Below are positions 8,601 through 17,600 of a DNA stretch of 64,000 nucleotides, in pieces. Positions within the stretch are counted from its first letter, which is position 1. Each line of letters opens with the position of its first letter. The DNA is from Saccharicrinis sp963666825. GTDB lineage: Bacteria; Bacteroidota; Bacteroidia; Bacteroidales; Marinilabiliaceae. The notes beneath the pieces are model-generated. The model did no database searches and had not been told where the DNA came from. It was given only the letters and a program-made list of their open reading frames with translations. The DNA lies in the NCBI GenBank assembly GCA_963666825.2, contig OY763044.2:4464001-4528000 (forward strand), given 5' to 3'. Position numbers and translations under genes: made by a program.

Positions 8601-9479
8601 ATTTGCACTACAACCATATATAAAACATGAATCAATTACAGATGTAGTTGAGAAAACACCTCCTCCTGAAGCTAAACCTGATGCTTCCGGAGATACTAAT
8701 CCGCAATTATTAACTAAGGTTCCTTTCATCTCAGAGGCATTTAGATAAACACCACCTCCATAAACACCTTTTCCTGTTAGGGTACATCCATCAACAAAAC
8801 ATCCATCAACATTTGCGTTTACAGCACAAATACCGCCACCATAACTATCAATAGCAGAATTACTTTCACATTCCTGAACAATACTTCCTGTGATTGAACC
8901 ACCTCCAATAATAACACCTGATGTAAAAGTAAAAGTACCTACTCCAGTTACTGTTGATTGTGTATCTGAATATCCTAAAGTTATTGTAAATCCATCTATA
9001 AGAGTACTAGCATCCACTCCATCTGGTATTATAACTAAATGCTGAGTATTATTAGTTACATCTCCATCGTTTTGTATTTCTCCTGAAATTACGGAAGGAC
9101 TTGAATATTCCCAGGCATCAATAACACCATTGCCATTCAAATCAAGCATTGGCCTTTCATCAATACTGGCTTCATCTGCAGTAAAACCTCCATATAGTTT
9201 TACACCCGATTTTAATGTAATAGATAATGACCTGTCTACATTTTCTGCAATATCCGGGGCAAGCGGATCGGCGTAATAGACTCCCTCTTTCACCCAGATT
9301 TCGTCATCAACAGAAGCTGCGTCTATAGCTGTTTGTATATTTGTATAAGCATTTGTCCAGGAACTACCGTCGGTTCCGTTTCCATCCGTTGCAACGTATA
9401 TTGTTTTTGAATAGATTGAATTGAAAGGCAAAAACAATGCGGCAAACAAGATACCTTTAAAAAGATTCTCAATTTTCAT
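5619..9479 (-). CDS. Large secreted surface protein: beta-helix region, four YDG repeats, MBG-like domain, type IX sorting tail
   Basis: The 1286-aa protein has a signal peptide ending near residue 24. Residues about 25-540 look like a right-handed beta-helix: SSWTNAYTNIQTAIDAA, then many short GGG/GGI-rich turns typical of polymorphic outer-membrane-like repeats. From about 617 to 970 there are four YDG domains of about 90 residues, each with a D-K-x-YDGT motif, GDDV or TDDV, and a G-V-D-x-x-NYTL-type end. An MBG-like domain (KNYNDTDPVLTY) follows at about 970-1050, then an Ig-like bacterial region. The last 80 residues resemble the Por secretion-system sorting domain (FTVEFNDIEDSSL, MSIYSITGKLVKQL, PGIYIIKTEGE, KKIIVK). 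Export by type IX secretion and surface attachment are inferred. Role unknown; adhesin or matrix protein is plausible. Confidence 0.9.
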   Translation of the reverse strand: MKIENLFKGILFAALFLPFNSIYSKTIYVATDGNGTDGSSWTNAYTNIQTAIDAASVDDEIWVKEGVYYADPLAPDIAENVDRSLSITLKSGVKLYGGFTADEASIDERPMLDLNGNGVIDAWEYSSPSVISGEIQNDGDVTNNTQHLVIIPDGVDASTLIDGFTITLGYSDTQSTVTGVGTFTFTSGVIIGGGSITGSIVQECESNSAIDSYGGGICAVNANVDGCFVDGCTLTGKGVYGGGVYLNASEMKGTLVNNCGLVSPEASGLASGGGVFSTTSVIDSCFIYGCSANPESNFKGFGGGMYNNNSHIIDCWVADNKTEGTNGNGGGIYGVSSTYINSVVFNNEASAYSGGIYSMASYFTNCVVANNKTTAANAIGGGAFGDPETTFYNTVFWKNTTSGTSANLKLSSGGEAINCAFDSDVVGTNGILISSSNEGSEVGVLYPYFMSPTTFVGNTNGNTTYDTEIATANWNITYDSDLMEQGDNNGFYEALVSVDLDGDGSKTKNIDKFTDLAKEYRLFNHKIDIGAYEPAFVELTLPAPFTMEYGLTLGEILLEDGSALDLRTNSDVPGAYSFTDASTVPQYQNGEAKKYRVVFTPEDNVTYAEIYDSIYVTITAKELTMSGLVADDKVYDGTTDVTFSGTAILDGIVGTDDVTLNSTGITAAFEDKSAGVDKNVVFSGYTLSGVDAGNYTLSMTGALATITPKPVSVSVLTAEDKDYDGTTAATYTGTPEVLGAVGGDDVTVDVSSGVGEFDSKTVGVDKTVTFSGFALSGVDADNYTLSQPADSKATISPLSVTVGGVTAADKVYDGTITATIEGTAVVSGVISGDDVTLNIASVSASFDTKDVGTGKTVTFSGYFIMGADSPNYSLSQPDADVADITAKELTITGLSIQDKQYDGTSSATISGTAILNGIVSGDDVSLNTASLLAAFADANVGTAKDVSVSGLSTSGVDQSNYSLTLPSLSADITAVEIVIAADDNSKNYNDTDPVLTYIVTSGSLVGSDNFTGTLERETGENAGTYSINQGTLSLSSNYNISFTPGVFTINKAANTIDFTLDVTSYYLSETDQIILSASSTSGLAVSFSSSDESIVSVSGNTLMVNSFGEVTITASDAGGTNYEAASDVSVVIIIAVEVIQKGTNMLLVNNIKNVFTANSYQWYRNGAAISGATNQYYYASDGLSGEYYCMLDQRFNSEVWTGGAVAATMDVYPSPALKGATFTVEFNDIEDSSLKNSTMSIYSITGKLVKQLSDVNAFNQLQINEPGIYIIKTEGEVVSVKKIIVK

Positions 9480-9635
9480 TATTAGATCTAATATTATTTA
9501 CAAACTAAAAGGTTCGTAATAATTATAATTATGGGTTTAAGAAAGAACACCTAAATTAATACGTAAAGTTTTGTTAACAGTTTCAATTAAATAACAAATA
9601 ATTAGATAAGTAAAGATTTGGGATGCAATAATAAA

Positions 9636-10040
9636 TCAATGAAAGAATCTATTTCTATTTGTATCATCAGGAATATAACACGACTTTACTTTCCCAAATA
9701 ATCTTATTCTATATTTTGCAACCAAATCATAAACAAAATCAGAGAAAGCCAATGGTAAGAGCCTAAAATACTGAACAATAGACAATGGAAACCTCAAGTA
9801 AGTTACTACTTTAAAAACGGCAAGACTCTTTAAATAAACCTCATCATTGTTTATAAACACAACCGTATTCAGTCCCTTTAAATTACAGTTTAAATCAGAC
9901 AACACATACTTTACATAATCGGAATCTAAAGACGAAAAATATAACTTCGGTTCTTTTTCATACTTCAATATAAGTCTTACAAAAAAGCTACATAAAGAAC
10001 ATTGTCCATCAAATAACACTATTGGCTGCTTTGCTTTCAT
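9636..10040 (-). CDS. DCC-family thiol-disulfide oxidoreductase-like protein (DUF393)
   Basis: The 134-aa protein begins with VLFDGQCSLCSFFVRLIL, the hallmark of the DCC (DUF393) family, with Cys14 and Cys17 in a C-x-x-C arrangement. The family is predicted to have a thioredoxin-like fold; biochemical roles are poorly known. Later segments (LYFSSLDSDYVKYVL, TVVFINNDEVYLKS, FPLSIVQYFRLLPLAFSDFVYDLVAKYR) match the family pattern in order and length. It is a single gene upstream of, and divergent from, the PEP-synthase-like gene; no partner reductase is adjacent. Confidence 0.88.
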   Translation of the reverse strand: MKAKQPIVLFDGQCSLCSFFVRLILKYEKEPKLYFSSLDSDYVKYVLSDLNCNLKGLNTVVFINNDEVYLKSLAVFKVVTYLRFPLSIVQYFRLLPLAFSDFVYDLVAKYRIRLFGKVKSCYIPDDTNRNRFFH

Positions 10041-10206
10041 ACTTTAAAAACAATCACTTACATATTTAGTTTGCCATTTATGCCAATACACAACATCTGT
10101 CATTTATAATAATGTTCTATTTAGTAACTTTATTCATAAAAATAATTTACATCCACCTATTAGTGTAATTATTATATATAAGAACTTTGTATAAAGAACA
10201 TAATAT

Positions 10207-13176
10207 ATGAATAACGATTTTGAATTAAACCAGATATACAAAAGAAAGAAAAGTGATCAGGATATTTTTGCAGAATTAATGGAATTCAAAGTTAAGGAAG
10301 TTCTACTTATTGCTAATTATTACGATGCATATTCTATAGTAAGAGAAGGAAGATTCTTTGATAAGATTTATGGAGAATTTTTACAACTCAATTTATATAC
10401 CGCTCCACGTATCACTTCTGCTTCAAATATTAAAGAAGCAAAAGAGTTGATGAAGAAAAGACATTTTGATCTGGTAATCTTAATGGCCGGATTAGATAAA
10501 AAAACACCTATCAAATACAGTAAGGCAATTAAAAAGATGATGCCGGACATGCCTTTACTGGTGATGGTAAACAACAACAGCGACCTGAAGTTTTTTGATG
10601 AATCAGGTCCAAACACCGAATACATAGACAGAGTGTTTGTATGGAATGGGGACTCAAAGGTATTCCTGGCCATGATCAAACATGTTGAAGATACCAGAAA
10701 CGCAGCTAATGACACCAAGATTGGTGATGTAAGAGTGATTCTTTTAGTGGAAGATTCTCAAAAATACTATACCCGATATCTACCCTTACTTTATTCAATA
10801 ATTATGAAGCAAACACAGGCTATACTTGCCGAAGAAGGTCATGAACAGCTTCATAAGATCATGAAAATGAGGGCTCGTCCTAAAATACTATTAGCCAGCA
10901 ATTATGAAGATGCGGTAAATATTATCAATCAATTTAAAGACTATCTAATATGTGTTATTTCTGATATGAAATACATGCGCAATGGTGAAGTAGATGACAA
11001 TGCCGGTGTTGAACTCATAAAGTATGTAAAGTCAACTATGAGCATTCCTACATTGATACAATCTTCAGATCCATTAAATGCTGAAAAGGCAAAAGAAGTC
11101 AATGCTGATTTTATTGATAAAAACTCCGAAACATTATCACAGGATATCTATGATTTCATCCATCAGAAACTAGGATTTGGAGACTTTATATTTAAGAACT
11201 CACGAGGCAGACAAATAGCTACAGCCCATAACCTGAAAGAATTCTACAAATGCATTAAAGAAATAGAAGCGGAATCTCTTCTTTATCATGGAAAAAGAAA
11301 TGGTATTAGTACCTGGCTAATGGCAAGAGGAGAGATTAACATGGCAAAGAAACTTCGCCCTTATGACATTAAAGACTTTGAAAGCTCAAACAAACTCAGA
11401 AATGCCATATTAGACATATTTGAAGAAGTTAAACTCGAAAGCATAAAAGGAAAGGTTGTTCGTTTTGATAGCACATTAATTAACAGCAACAGATATATTA
11501 CCAGAATTGGCGAAGGTAGCTTTGGTGGTAAAGGAAGAGGATTGGCTTTTTTAAGTCACTTTGTTGAGAATGTTGATTTTGAAAAGATCCTACCCAACAT
11601 AAACATTCGCATACCAGCAACAGCCATTATCGGTGCAGACGAGTTTTCAAACTTTATTCAGCGTAACGACCTGTACAATAAAATATACCTGGAAAAACAG
11701 TTTGATAAAGTCAGAGAGTTATTTACAGAAGCCTCATTTTCGGAAAAGCTAAAACATAAGCTAAGACAATACATTGAGGTTATAAAAGAACCTTTAGCGG
11801 TAAGATCATCCGGATTGTTTGAGGATTCACTTCTTCAGCCATTTGCAGGAGTATATTCTACTTATATGCTTCCTAACAATCATCCTGATGATGAAGTCAG
11901 ATACCAACAGCTGGCAACTGCCATCAAAATGGTTTATGCTTCTATGTATTCAAGTTCTGCCAGAGCATACTTTGAGGCTGTAAACTACAAAATTGAAGAG
12001 GAGAAGATGGCTGTAATCATTCAAAAAATGGTTGGAGACAGGGCTCACAATCGTTTCTATCCTCACATTAGTGGTATTGCACAAAGCTACAATTACTATC
12101 CTTTCGCGTATATGAAACCTGAAGATGGTTTTGCAGTCATCGGAATAGGATTGGGTAAATATGTGGTTGGAGGAGAAAAAGCATGGCGCTTTTGCCCTAA
12201 ATATCCAAATCTGGAATTAAACTCCATACAGGATCAGCTAAAAGATTCTCAAACACACTTTTATGCCTTGAGTTTAAAGAATGAGGATTTTGACATTAAG
12301 AATTATAACGAAGATTCCTTTATTCAAAAACTATCTATTAAAGAAGCTGAAGAAGACGGAAACCTCAAACTCTGTGCATCAGTTTACGATTACAGTTACG
12401 ATCGTATAGTTTTTAATTTAAGCAACAAAGGGCCACGCATAATCAACTTTACCAACATCCTTAAATACGAATATTTCCCGTTGGCTAAAAGTCTTGAATT
12501 ACTTTTAAAGTATTTCAAACAGGCTATGGGAGCGCCGGTTGAAATTGAGTTTGCAGTAGACTTAAATAACGATAAGAATGATTTACCTACACTATACCTT
12601 CTTCAAATTAAACCTTTAATCAGACTTGAAACTCATGTTAAGATTGACTTCAATACAGTTGATGAATCAAAAATATTACTGGCATCTGAGAAGGGAATGG
12701 GTAATGGCAAAATAGACTATATCAAAGATGTGATTTTCATGAAGTCGGATAAGTTCAGCAGAACAAAAACTGATGAAATGGCTAAAGAAATAGCAGCTCT
12801 GAACAAAAAGATGGAAAAAGAAGAAAAAGAGTACTTACTTATTGGTCCCGGGCGTTGGGGAACGAGAGATAAGTTCACTGGAATACCAGTTCTTTGGTCA
12901 CAGATATCTTATGCAAAAGTAATAGTTGAAATGGGATTGGAGGACTTTCCGTTAGATGCTTCTTTAGGTTCACATTTCTTTCATAATGTTACATCCATGA
13001 ATGTTGGATACTTTTCGGTTCATCATATAAAAAAACAAGAATACGTTGACTTTGAAATTCTGCAAAAACAAAAGGTTGTTGACGAAACTCATTACTTCAC
13101 ACATGTTGAGTTTGAAAATCCATTAAATATTTTAATGGATGGTAAACATCAAAAAGCTATTGTAGAGTGGAAATAA
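10207..13176 (+). CDS. Receiver-domain protein fused to PEP-synthase/pyruvate-phosphate-dikinase N-terminal-like ATP-grasp region
   Basis: The 989-aa soluble protein has three parts. Residues about 30-120 look like a degenerate receiver. Residues about 175-310 form a second receiver: acidic pocket Glu182-Asp183 (LLVEDS), likely phospho-acceptor Asp253 (CVISDMKY), Ser286/Ser287 and Lys305 (DFIDK), with a long insertion between the first two strands. From about 430 there is a PEP/pyruvate-binding ATP-grasp region (GEGSFGGKGRGLAFL, then PLAVRSSGLFEDS at about 530 and GPGRWGTRDKF near 880). I see no phospho-histidine swivel or PEP-binding TIM barrel, so this is not a complete PEP synthase. Regulation of an ATP-grasp phosphotransfer by phosphorylation is inferred. 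Monocistronic. Confidence 0.82.
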   Translation: MNNDFELNQIYKRKKSDQDIFAELMEFKVKEVLLIANYYDAYSIVREGRFFDKIYGEFLQLNLYTAPRITSASNIKEAKELMKKRHFDLVILMAGLDKKTPIKYSKAIKKMMPDMPLLVMVNNNSDLKFFDESGPNTEYIDRVFVWNGDSKVFLAMIKHVEDTRNAANDTKIGDVRVILLVEDSQKYYTRYLPLLYSIIMKQTQAILAEEGHEQLHKIMKMRARPKILLASNYEDAVNIINQFKDYLICVISDMKYMRNGEVDDNAGVELIKYVKSTMSIPTLIQSSDPLNAEKAKEVNADFIDKNSETLSQDIYDFIHQKLGFGDFIFKNSRGRQIATAHNLKEFYKCIKEIEAESLLYHGKRNGISTWLMARGEINMAKKLRPYDIKDFESSNKLRNAILDIFEEVKLESIKGKVVRFDSTLINSNRYITRIGEGSFGGKGRGLAFLSHFVENVDFEKILPNINIRIPATAIIGADEFSNFIQRNDLYNKIYLEKQFDKVRELFTEASFSEKLKHKLRQYIEVIKEPLAVRSSGLFEDSLLQPFAGVYSTYMLPNNHPDDEVRYQQLATAIKMVYASMYSSSARAYFEAVNYKIEEEKMAVIIQKMVGDRAHNRFYPHISGIAQSYNYYPFAYMKPEDGFAVIGIGLGKYVVGGEKAWRFCPKYPNLELNSIQDQLKDSQTHFYALSLKNEDFDIKNYNEDSFIQKLSIKEAEEDGNLKLCASVYDYSYDRIVFNLSNKGPRIINFTNILKYEYFPLAKSLELLLKYFKQAMGAPVEIEFAVDLNNDKNDLPTLYLLQIKPLIRLETHVKIDFNTVDESKILLASEKGMGNGKIDYIKDVIFMKSDKFSRTKTDEMAKEIAALNKKMEKEEKEYLLIGPGRWGTRDKFTGIPVLWSQISYAKVIVEMGLEDFPLDASLGSHFFHNVTSMNVGYFSVHHIKKQEYVDFEILQKQKVVDETHYFTHVEFENPLNILMDGKHQKAIVEWK

Positions 13177-13269
13177 AACATCTGTTAAAATAGAAGCTGT
13201 TACGTACCAGCTTCGAACTGTAGTCGAGACTGGTTCGTTCCAAATCCATATTAAGCTTATACAAAACTA

Positions 13270-13323
13270 ATATCAAAGTCAGACCAAACTCACTAATTAG
13301 TGAGTTTGGTCTGACTTTGATAT
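13270..13323. repeat. Perfect 54-bp palindrome
   Basis: Two 27-nt arms (13270-13296 and 13297-13323) are exact reverse complements with no spacer; pairing stops at the flanking bases on both sides. It lies 93 bp after the stop codon at 13176. There is no U-run after either arm, so it is not a standard intrinsic terminator, although the RNA would form a very strong hairpin. Confidence 0.97.
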
Positions 13324-13585
13324 GTCGAGCATATGACGTTAATATGAATTTATATCATCCACATTACCTGATTGCCCCAATGCAAACACTTCATTGAATC
13401 CAAAAAAAGATTGTCATTTTACAGAATAGATTTTCTCATAGTAAAATGTTTGGCATAGCGTCACGCCATGTCGCTTTAAACAGGCTTCCAGCCTAATTAC
13501 AGCACCGAATTACGGCCTAATAACAAAACAATATCTTTTATTAAGATGAAAGAAAAGCTACTATCGGCCAGAGGCCGGGTAAAAA

Positions 13586-13608
13586 CAACGAAGCGAGACG
13601 CTTCGTTG
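13586..13608. repeat. Hairpin with 10-bp stem and AGA loop
   Basis: CAACGAAGCG (13586-13595) pairs perfectly with CGCTTCGTTG (13599-13608) around the loop AGA. A second smaller hairpin with the same AGA loop lies just before it (CGGCC/GGCCG, 13565-13577). Paired hairpins of similar loop are a feature of REP/BIME elements. Confidence 0.8.
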
Positions 13609-13645
13609 AACTGCAAATTATAGCAGAAATATAAGAGCACAAACA

Positions 13646-13677
13646 TAAAAAAGCCGCCAATTAAAAAATTAGCGGCT
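13646..13677 (-). terminator. Intrinsic terminator of metH-metF
   Basis: On the minus strand AGCCGCtAATT (13677-13667) pairs with AATTgGCGGCT (13662-13652) around a short U-rich loop, followed by six U. It lies about 27 nt past the metF stop codon. Confidence 0.9.
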
Positions 13678-13703
13678 ACACATAATTATTATATAGTATC
13701 TAT

Positions 13704-14657
13704 TTAATAAACTGCTTCAGCAATTTTTCTTACGCTTTGAGTTGCCATCATGGTATAAAAGTGAATAATTGGCACACCGTTCTTTTTTAAATCAAGTGCT
13801 TGTTGAGTACACCATTCTATACCAACTTGTTTAACCTCATCATTATTTTTACACTTACGAAGCTCTTTAGCAAAATCCTCAGGAATTTCACAACTAAATA
13901 TTTTGGGCAAAACAGTAAGTTGATTAGCTACAGTAACAGGTTTAATACCCGGAATAATCGGAACCGTAATCCCTATAGCCCTGCACTTATCAACAAAATC
14001 ATAATACTTTTGATTATCGAAAAACATCTGTGTCATGATATATTCTGCTCCGGCATCTACCTTCGCTTTCAGGTATGATAAATCAGAATCCATATTAGGA
14101 GCTTCTTCATGCTTTTCCGGATAACCGGCTACACCATATGAAAAAGGTGTAGCGAAAGGCTCCATGCTTGTTCCATCAAGAAACTTTCCTTTATTAAGAT
14201 CATTCACTTGTTCTGCCAACTCAATAGCATACTGATTACAAATATCCTCACGAAGTGGATACTTATCTTTATGTGCATCATCTCCTCTTAAAATCAGGAT
14301 ATCGTGAATACCCAGAAAATTAAGATCGATTAATGCATATTCTGTTTCACTACGTGTAAATCCTCTTGAAATAATATGAGGTATTACTTTAATACCATAT
14401 TTATTTTGAATAGATGCAGCTACAGCAACTGTTCCTGGTCGTTTACGAACTACTTTTTTCTCTATAAAACCCTTTGCATTGGTTTCAAAAGCAAACTCCT
14501 CCCTGTGAGAAGTAATATTTATAAACTGAGGATTAAACTCCTTTAAAATATCAATAGTATGAAATACTTTATCAATACTATTCCCTTTTAAAGGAGGCAA
14601 TAACTCAAAAGAAAACTTTGTTTCCTTGTCCTTTAAGACTAACTCTGCGGCTGTCAT
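13704..14657 (-). CDS. metF: 5,10-methylenetetrahydrofolate reductase
   Basis: MetF reduces methylene-THF to methyl-THF, the methyl donor used by MetH. The 317-aa protein is a TIM barrel of normal length with the family start FSFELLPPLKGNSIDKVF, the folate/FAD motif NITSHR near residue 48, ILILRGDDAH near 120, YIMTQMFFDN near 205 and IIPGIKPVTV near 235. It lies 25 nt after the metH stop on the same strand and ends at an intrinsic terminator, so metH-metF is a two-gene operon that supplies and uses methyl-THF. No deviation from the family pattern was noticed. Confidence 0.96.
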   Translation of the reverse strand: MTAAELVLKDKETKFSFELLPPLKGNSIDKVFHTIDILKEFNPQFINITSHREEFAFETNAKGFIEKKVVRKRPGTVAVAASIQNKYGIKVIPHIISRGFTRSETEYALIDLNFLGIHDILILRGDDAHKDKYPLREDICNQYAIELAEQVNDLNKGKFLDGTSMEPFATPFSYGVAGYPEKHEEAPNMDSDLSYLKAKVDAGAEYIMTQMFFDNQKYYDFVDKCRAIGITVPIIPGIKPVTVANQLTVLPKIFSCEIPEDFAKELRKCKNNDEVKQVGIEWCTQQALDLKKNGVPIIHFYTMMATQSVRKIAEAVY

Positions 14658-14682
14658 TTTATATACTAAAATTTCAGAAGTT

Positions 14683-17600
14683 CTACTTATATGCTAAATT
14701 CACAGGAATCCATTTTTCCATTTCCTCAACAGAAATACCCTTACGTTTAGCAAGTTCTTCGACCTGATCTTTACCAATTTTTCCAACACCAAAATACATG
14801 GCTTTCGGATGCCCGAAGTAAACACCACTTACTGAAGCATTTGGATACATACTAAAATGCTCTGTTAAAGTAATTCCAGCATTCTTTTCAACTTCCATCA
14901 AGTCAAACAACTGACGTTTTTCACTATGATCCGGACAAGCCGGATAACCTAATGCTGGACGAATACCTCTGTATCGTTCACGAATAAAATTCTCTGTATT
15001 AAACTCTTCATCAGGAGCATATCCCCAAAATTCTCTACGAACTCTAAAATGCAGTAATTCAGCAAAAGCTTCAGCCAAACGGTCAGCCAATGCTTTTAAA
15101 AGAATAGCAGAATAATCATCATGATCATCTTCAAAAGCCTTAATCCATTTCTCAATTCCAACACCAGCAGTAACAGCAAATCCACCAATATAGTCATTCA
15201 CACCACTTTCAACAGGAGCAACAAAGTCAGCCAATGAATGAAATACCTCTTTTCCTGGTTTATCCTGTTGTTCTCTAATCTGATGAAATCTTGTTTTTTC
15301 AACAGTTCTTGTTTCGTCTGTATAAACAATCACATCATCACCCTCACTATTAGCCGGGAAGAATCCAAATACAGCCTTAGCTGTAACCATTTTATCCCTT
15401 TCAATATTGGTAAGCATGGTCTGCGAATCGCGCCATAATTTCAAGGCCTCTTCTGCTTTCTCTCTTGCTTGCTCAGACTTATAACCATCCAACCATTTTG
15501 CTTCTTCCTCTTTGGTAACTACATTTTCAATACCATCGTAATTACCAGTAAGGTTCCATGCCTGGAAGAAGAAAGTCCAGTCAATAAACTTTCTTATCTC
15601 ACTTATAGAATAATCGTCAAAAGTTTTCACGCCCAACATTGTTGGAGTATAAACCTCGCCACTATTCCAGTCTATTTTAAACTTATTCTCTCTGGCCTCT
15701 TCTATTGATTTAAGAACCAAGGCCTTTTTATTTGCATTTCTTTCTCTTAATTCAGCATATTCCTCTTTCACTTTCTTAGCAAACTCTTCTTTTGCTGTTT
15801 GTGAAAGTAAAGCACTAACTACCTGAGCACTTTTTGAAGCATCCTTAACATGAACTACAGGAAAATCATATTCCGGCTCAATTTTTACTGCTGTATGCAC
15901 TTTAGATGTTGTTGCACCACCAACCATTAACGGTAAATTAAAACCGTTACGCTTCATTTCTTTAGCAACATTCACCATTTCTTCCAATGATGGAGTAATC
16001 AATCCACTAAGACCGATAATATCAACATCATGCTCAACAGCTTTCTTTAAGATTTCTTCAGTTGGAACCATAACACCAAGGTCGATCACCTCATAGTTAT
16101 TACATCCTAAAATAACTCCAACAATATTTTTCCCGATATCATGAACATCACCTTTAACAGTTGCCATCAGGATTCTACCATTACTTTTGGCTCCACCTGT
16201 AGCTTCCTTTTCTTTTTCGATGATAGGTTGAAGGATAGCAACCGCTTTTTTCATTACCCTGGCAGTTTTTACTACCTGAGGCAAAAACATTTTTCCGCTA
16301 CCAAACAAGTCTCCAACCACATTCATTCCATCCATCAATGGCTTTTCAATAATTTCTAATGCAGTAGGATATTTCTCCAATGCCTCGGCAAGATCAACAT
16401 CTAAATAATCATTGATCCCTTTAACCAAACAATAAGTTAAACGTTCTTCAAGATTACCTTCACGCCATGCCGCCTGCTTTTGATCGCCTTCTTCCTGTTG
16501 TGTATTTTTAATAGTTTCAGCATATTCCACCAATCTATCGGTAGCATCAGGTCGCTTATTAAAAACAACATCCTCTACATACCCCAACAATTCTTTTGGT
16601 ATATCATCGTAAATCTGCAACATAGCAGGATTAACGATTCCCATGTCCAAACCTTCCTGAATAGCATAGTATAGGAAAACAGAATGAATAGCCTCACGCA
16701 CTACATTATTACCTCTGAATGAGAATGATAAATTACTTATACCACCACTAATATGAGCATGCGGTAAATTTTCCTTAATCCACTTACAGGCTTTAATAAA
16801 ATCTACAGCATAATTATTATGCTCTTCAATTCCGGTTGCAATTGCAAGTACGTTTGGATCGAATATAATATCCTGAGGAGGGAAGTTTATTTTTTCAGTA
16901 AGTAATTTATAAGCTCTTCCACAAATCTCTTTTCTTCTTTCAAAATTATCTGCCTGTCCTTTTTCATCAAAGGCCATTACTACAACAGCAGCTCCATACT
17001 TCTTAATAGTACGGGCATGTTCAAGGAATACCTCTTCACCTTCCTTTAAACTAATACTGTTAACCACAGATTTACCCTGAAGACACTTCAACCCGGCTTC
17101 AATCACCTCAAATTTAGAGGAGTCAACCATTACCGGTACTTTTGAAACATCAGGATCTGACATTAACATATTTAAGAATGTTACCATCTCTTCTTTTGCT
17201 TCAAGCATGGCATCATCCATATTTACGTCAACGATTTGAGCTCCGTTTTCAACCTGATGACGGGCAATATCAACAGCCTCTTCGTATTTCTTCTCTTTAA
17301 TCAAGCGAAGGAACTTACGTGATCCTGCTACATTACATCGTTCACCAATATTAATAAAGTTAGTATCCTTACGCATTTGTAAAGATTCCAAACCACTTAA
17401 ATGCGTAATTGGTGGAATCTGTACTTTTTTATGTGCATTATATTTATCAGCTATTTTTGCCATAGCTGCAATATGTTCCGGAGTAGTTCCACAACATCCA
17501 CCAATAATATTCACTTTACCATCTGCCAACCATTTACCTACAAGGTCTGACATTTGGTTTGGTGTTTGATCATATTCACCAAACTGGTTAGGTAAACCTG

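Larger units (their letters stand above)
13177..13703. other. Hairpin-rich intergenic region between convergent genes
   Basis: This 527-bp spacer has no open frame that looks like protein, but it is dense in inverted repeats. They include a 7-bp stem (13193-13199 with 13208-13214), the 54-bp palindrome (13270-13323), AGGCT/AGCCT with a TCC loop (13482-13494), CGGCC/GGCCG with an AGA loop (13565-13577), a 10-bp stem with an AGA loop (13586-13608) and the metF terminator (13646-13677). The stretch around 13450-13610 is more GC-rich than its surroundings. This resembles REP-like or remnant mobile sequence, which is inference. Confidence 0.7.

Noticed and set aside
13177..13703. Transposase remnant
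   Set aside because: No frame in this spacer gives recognisable transposase sequence; only inverted repeats support a mobile origin.
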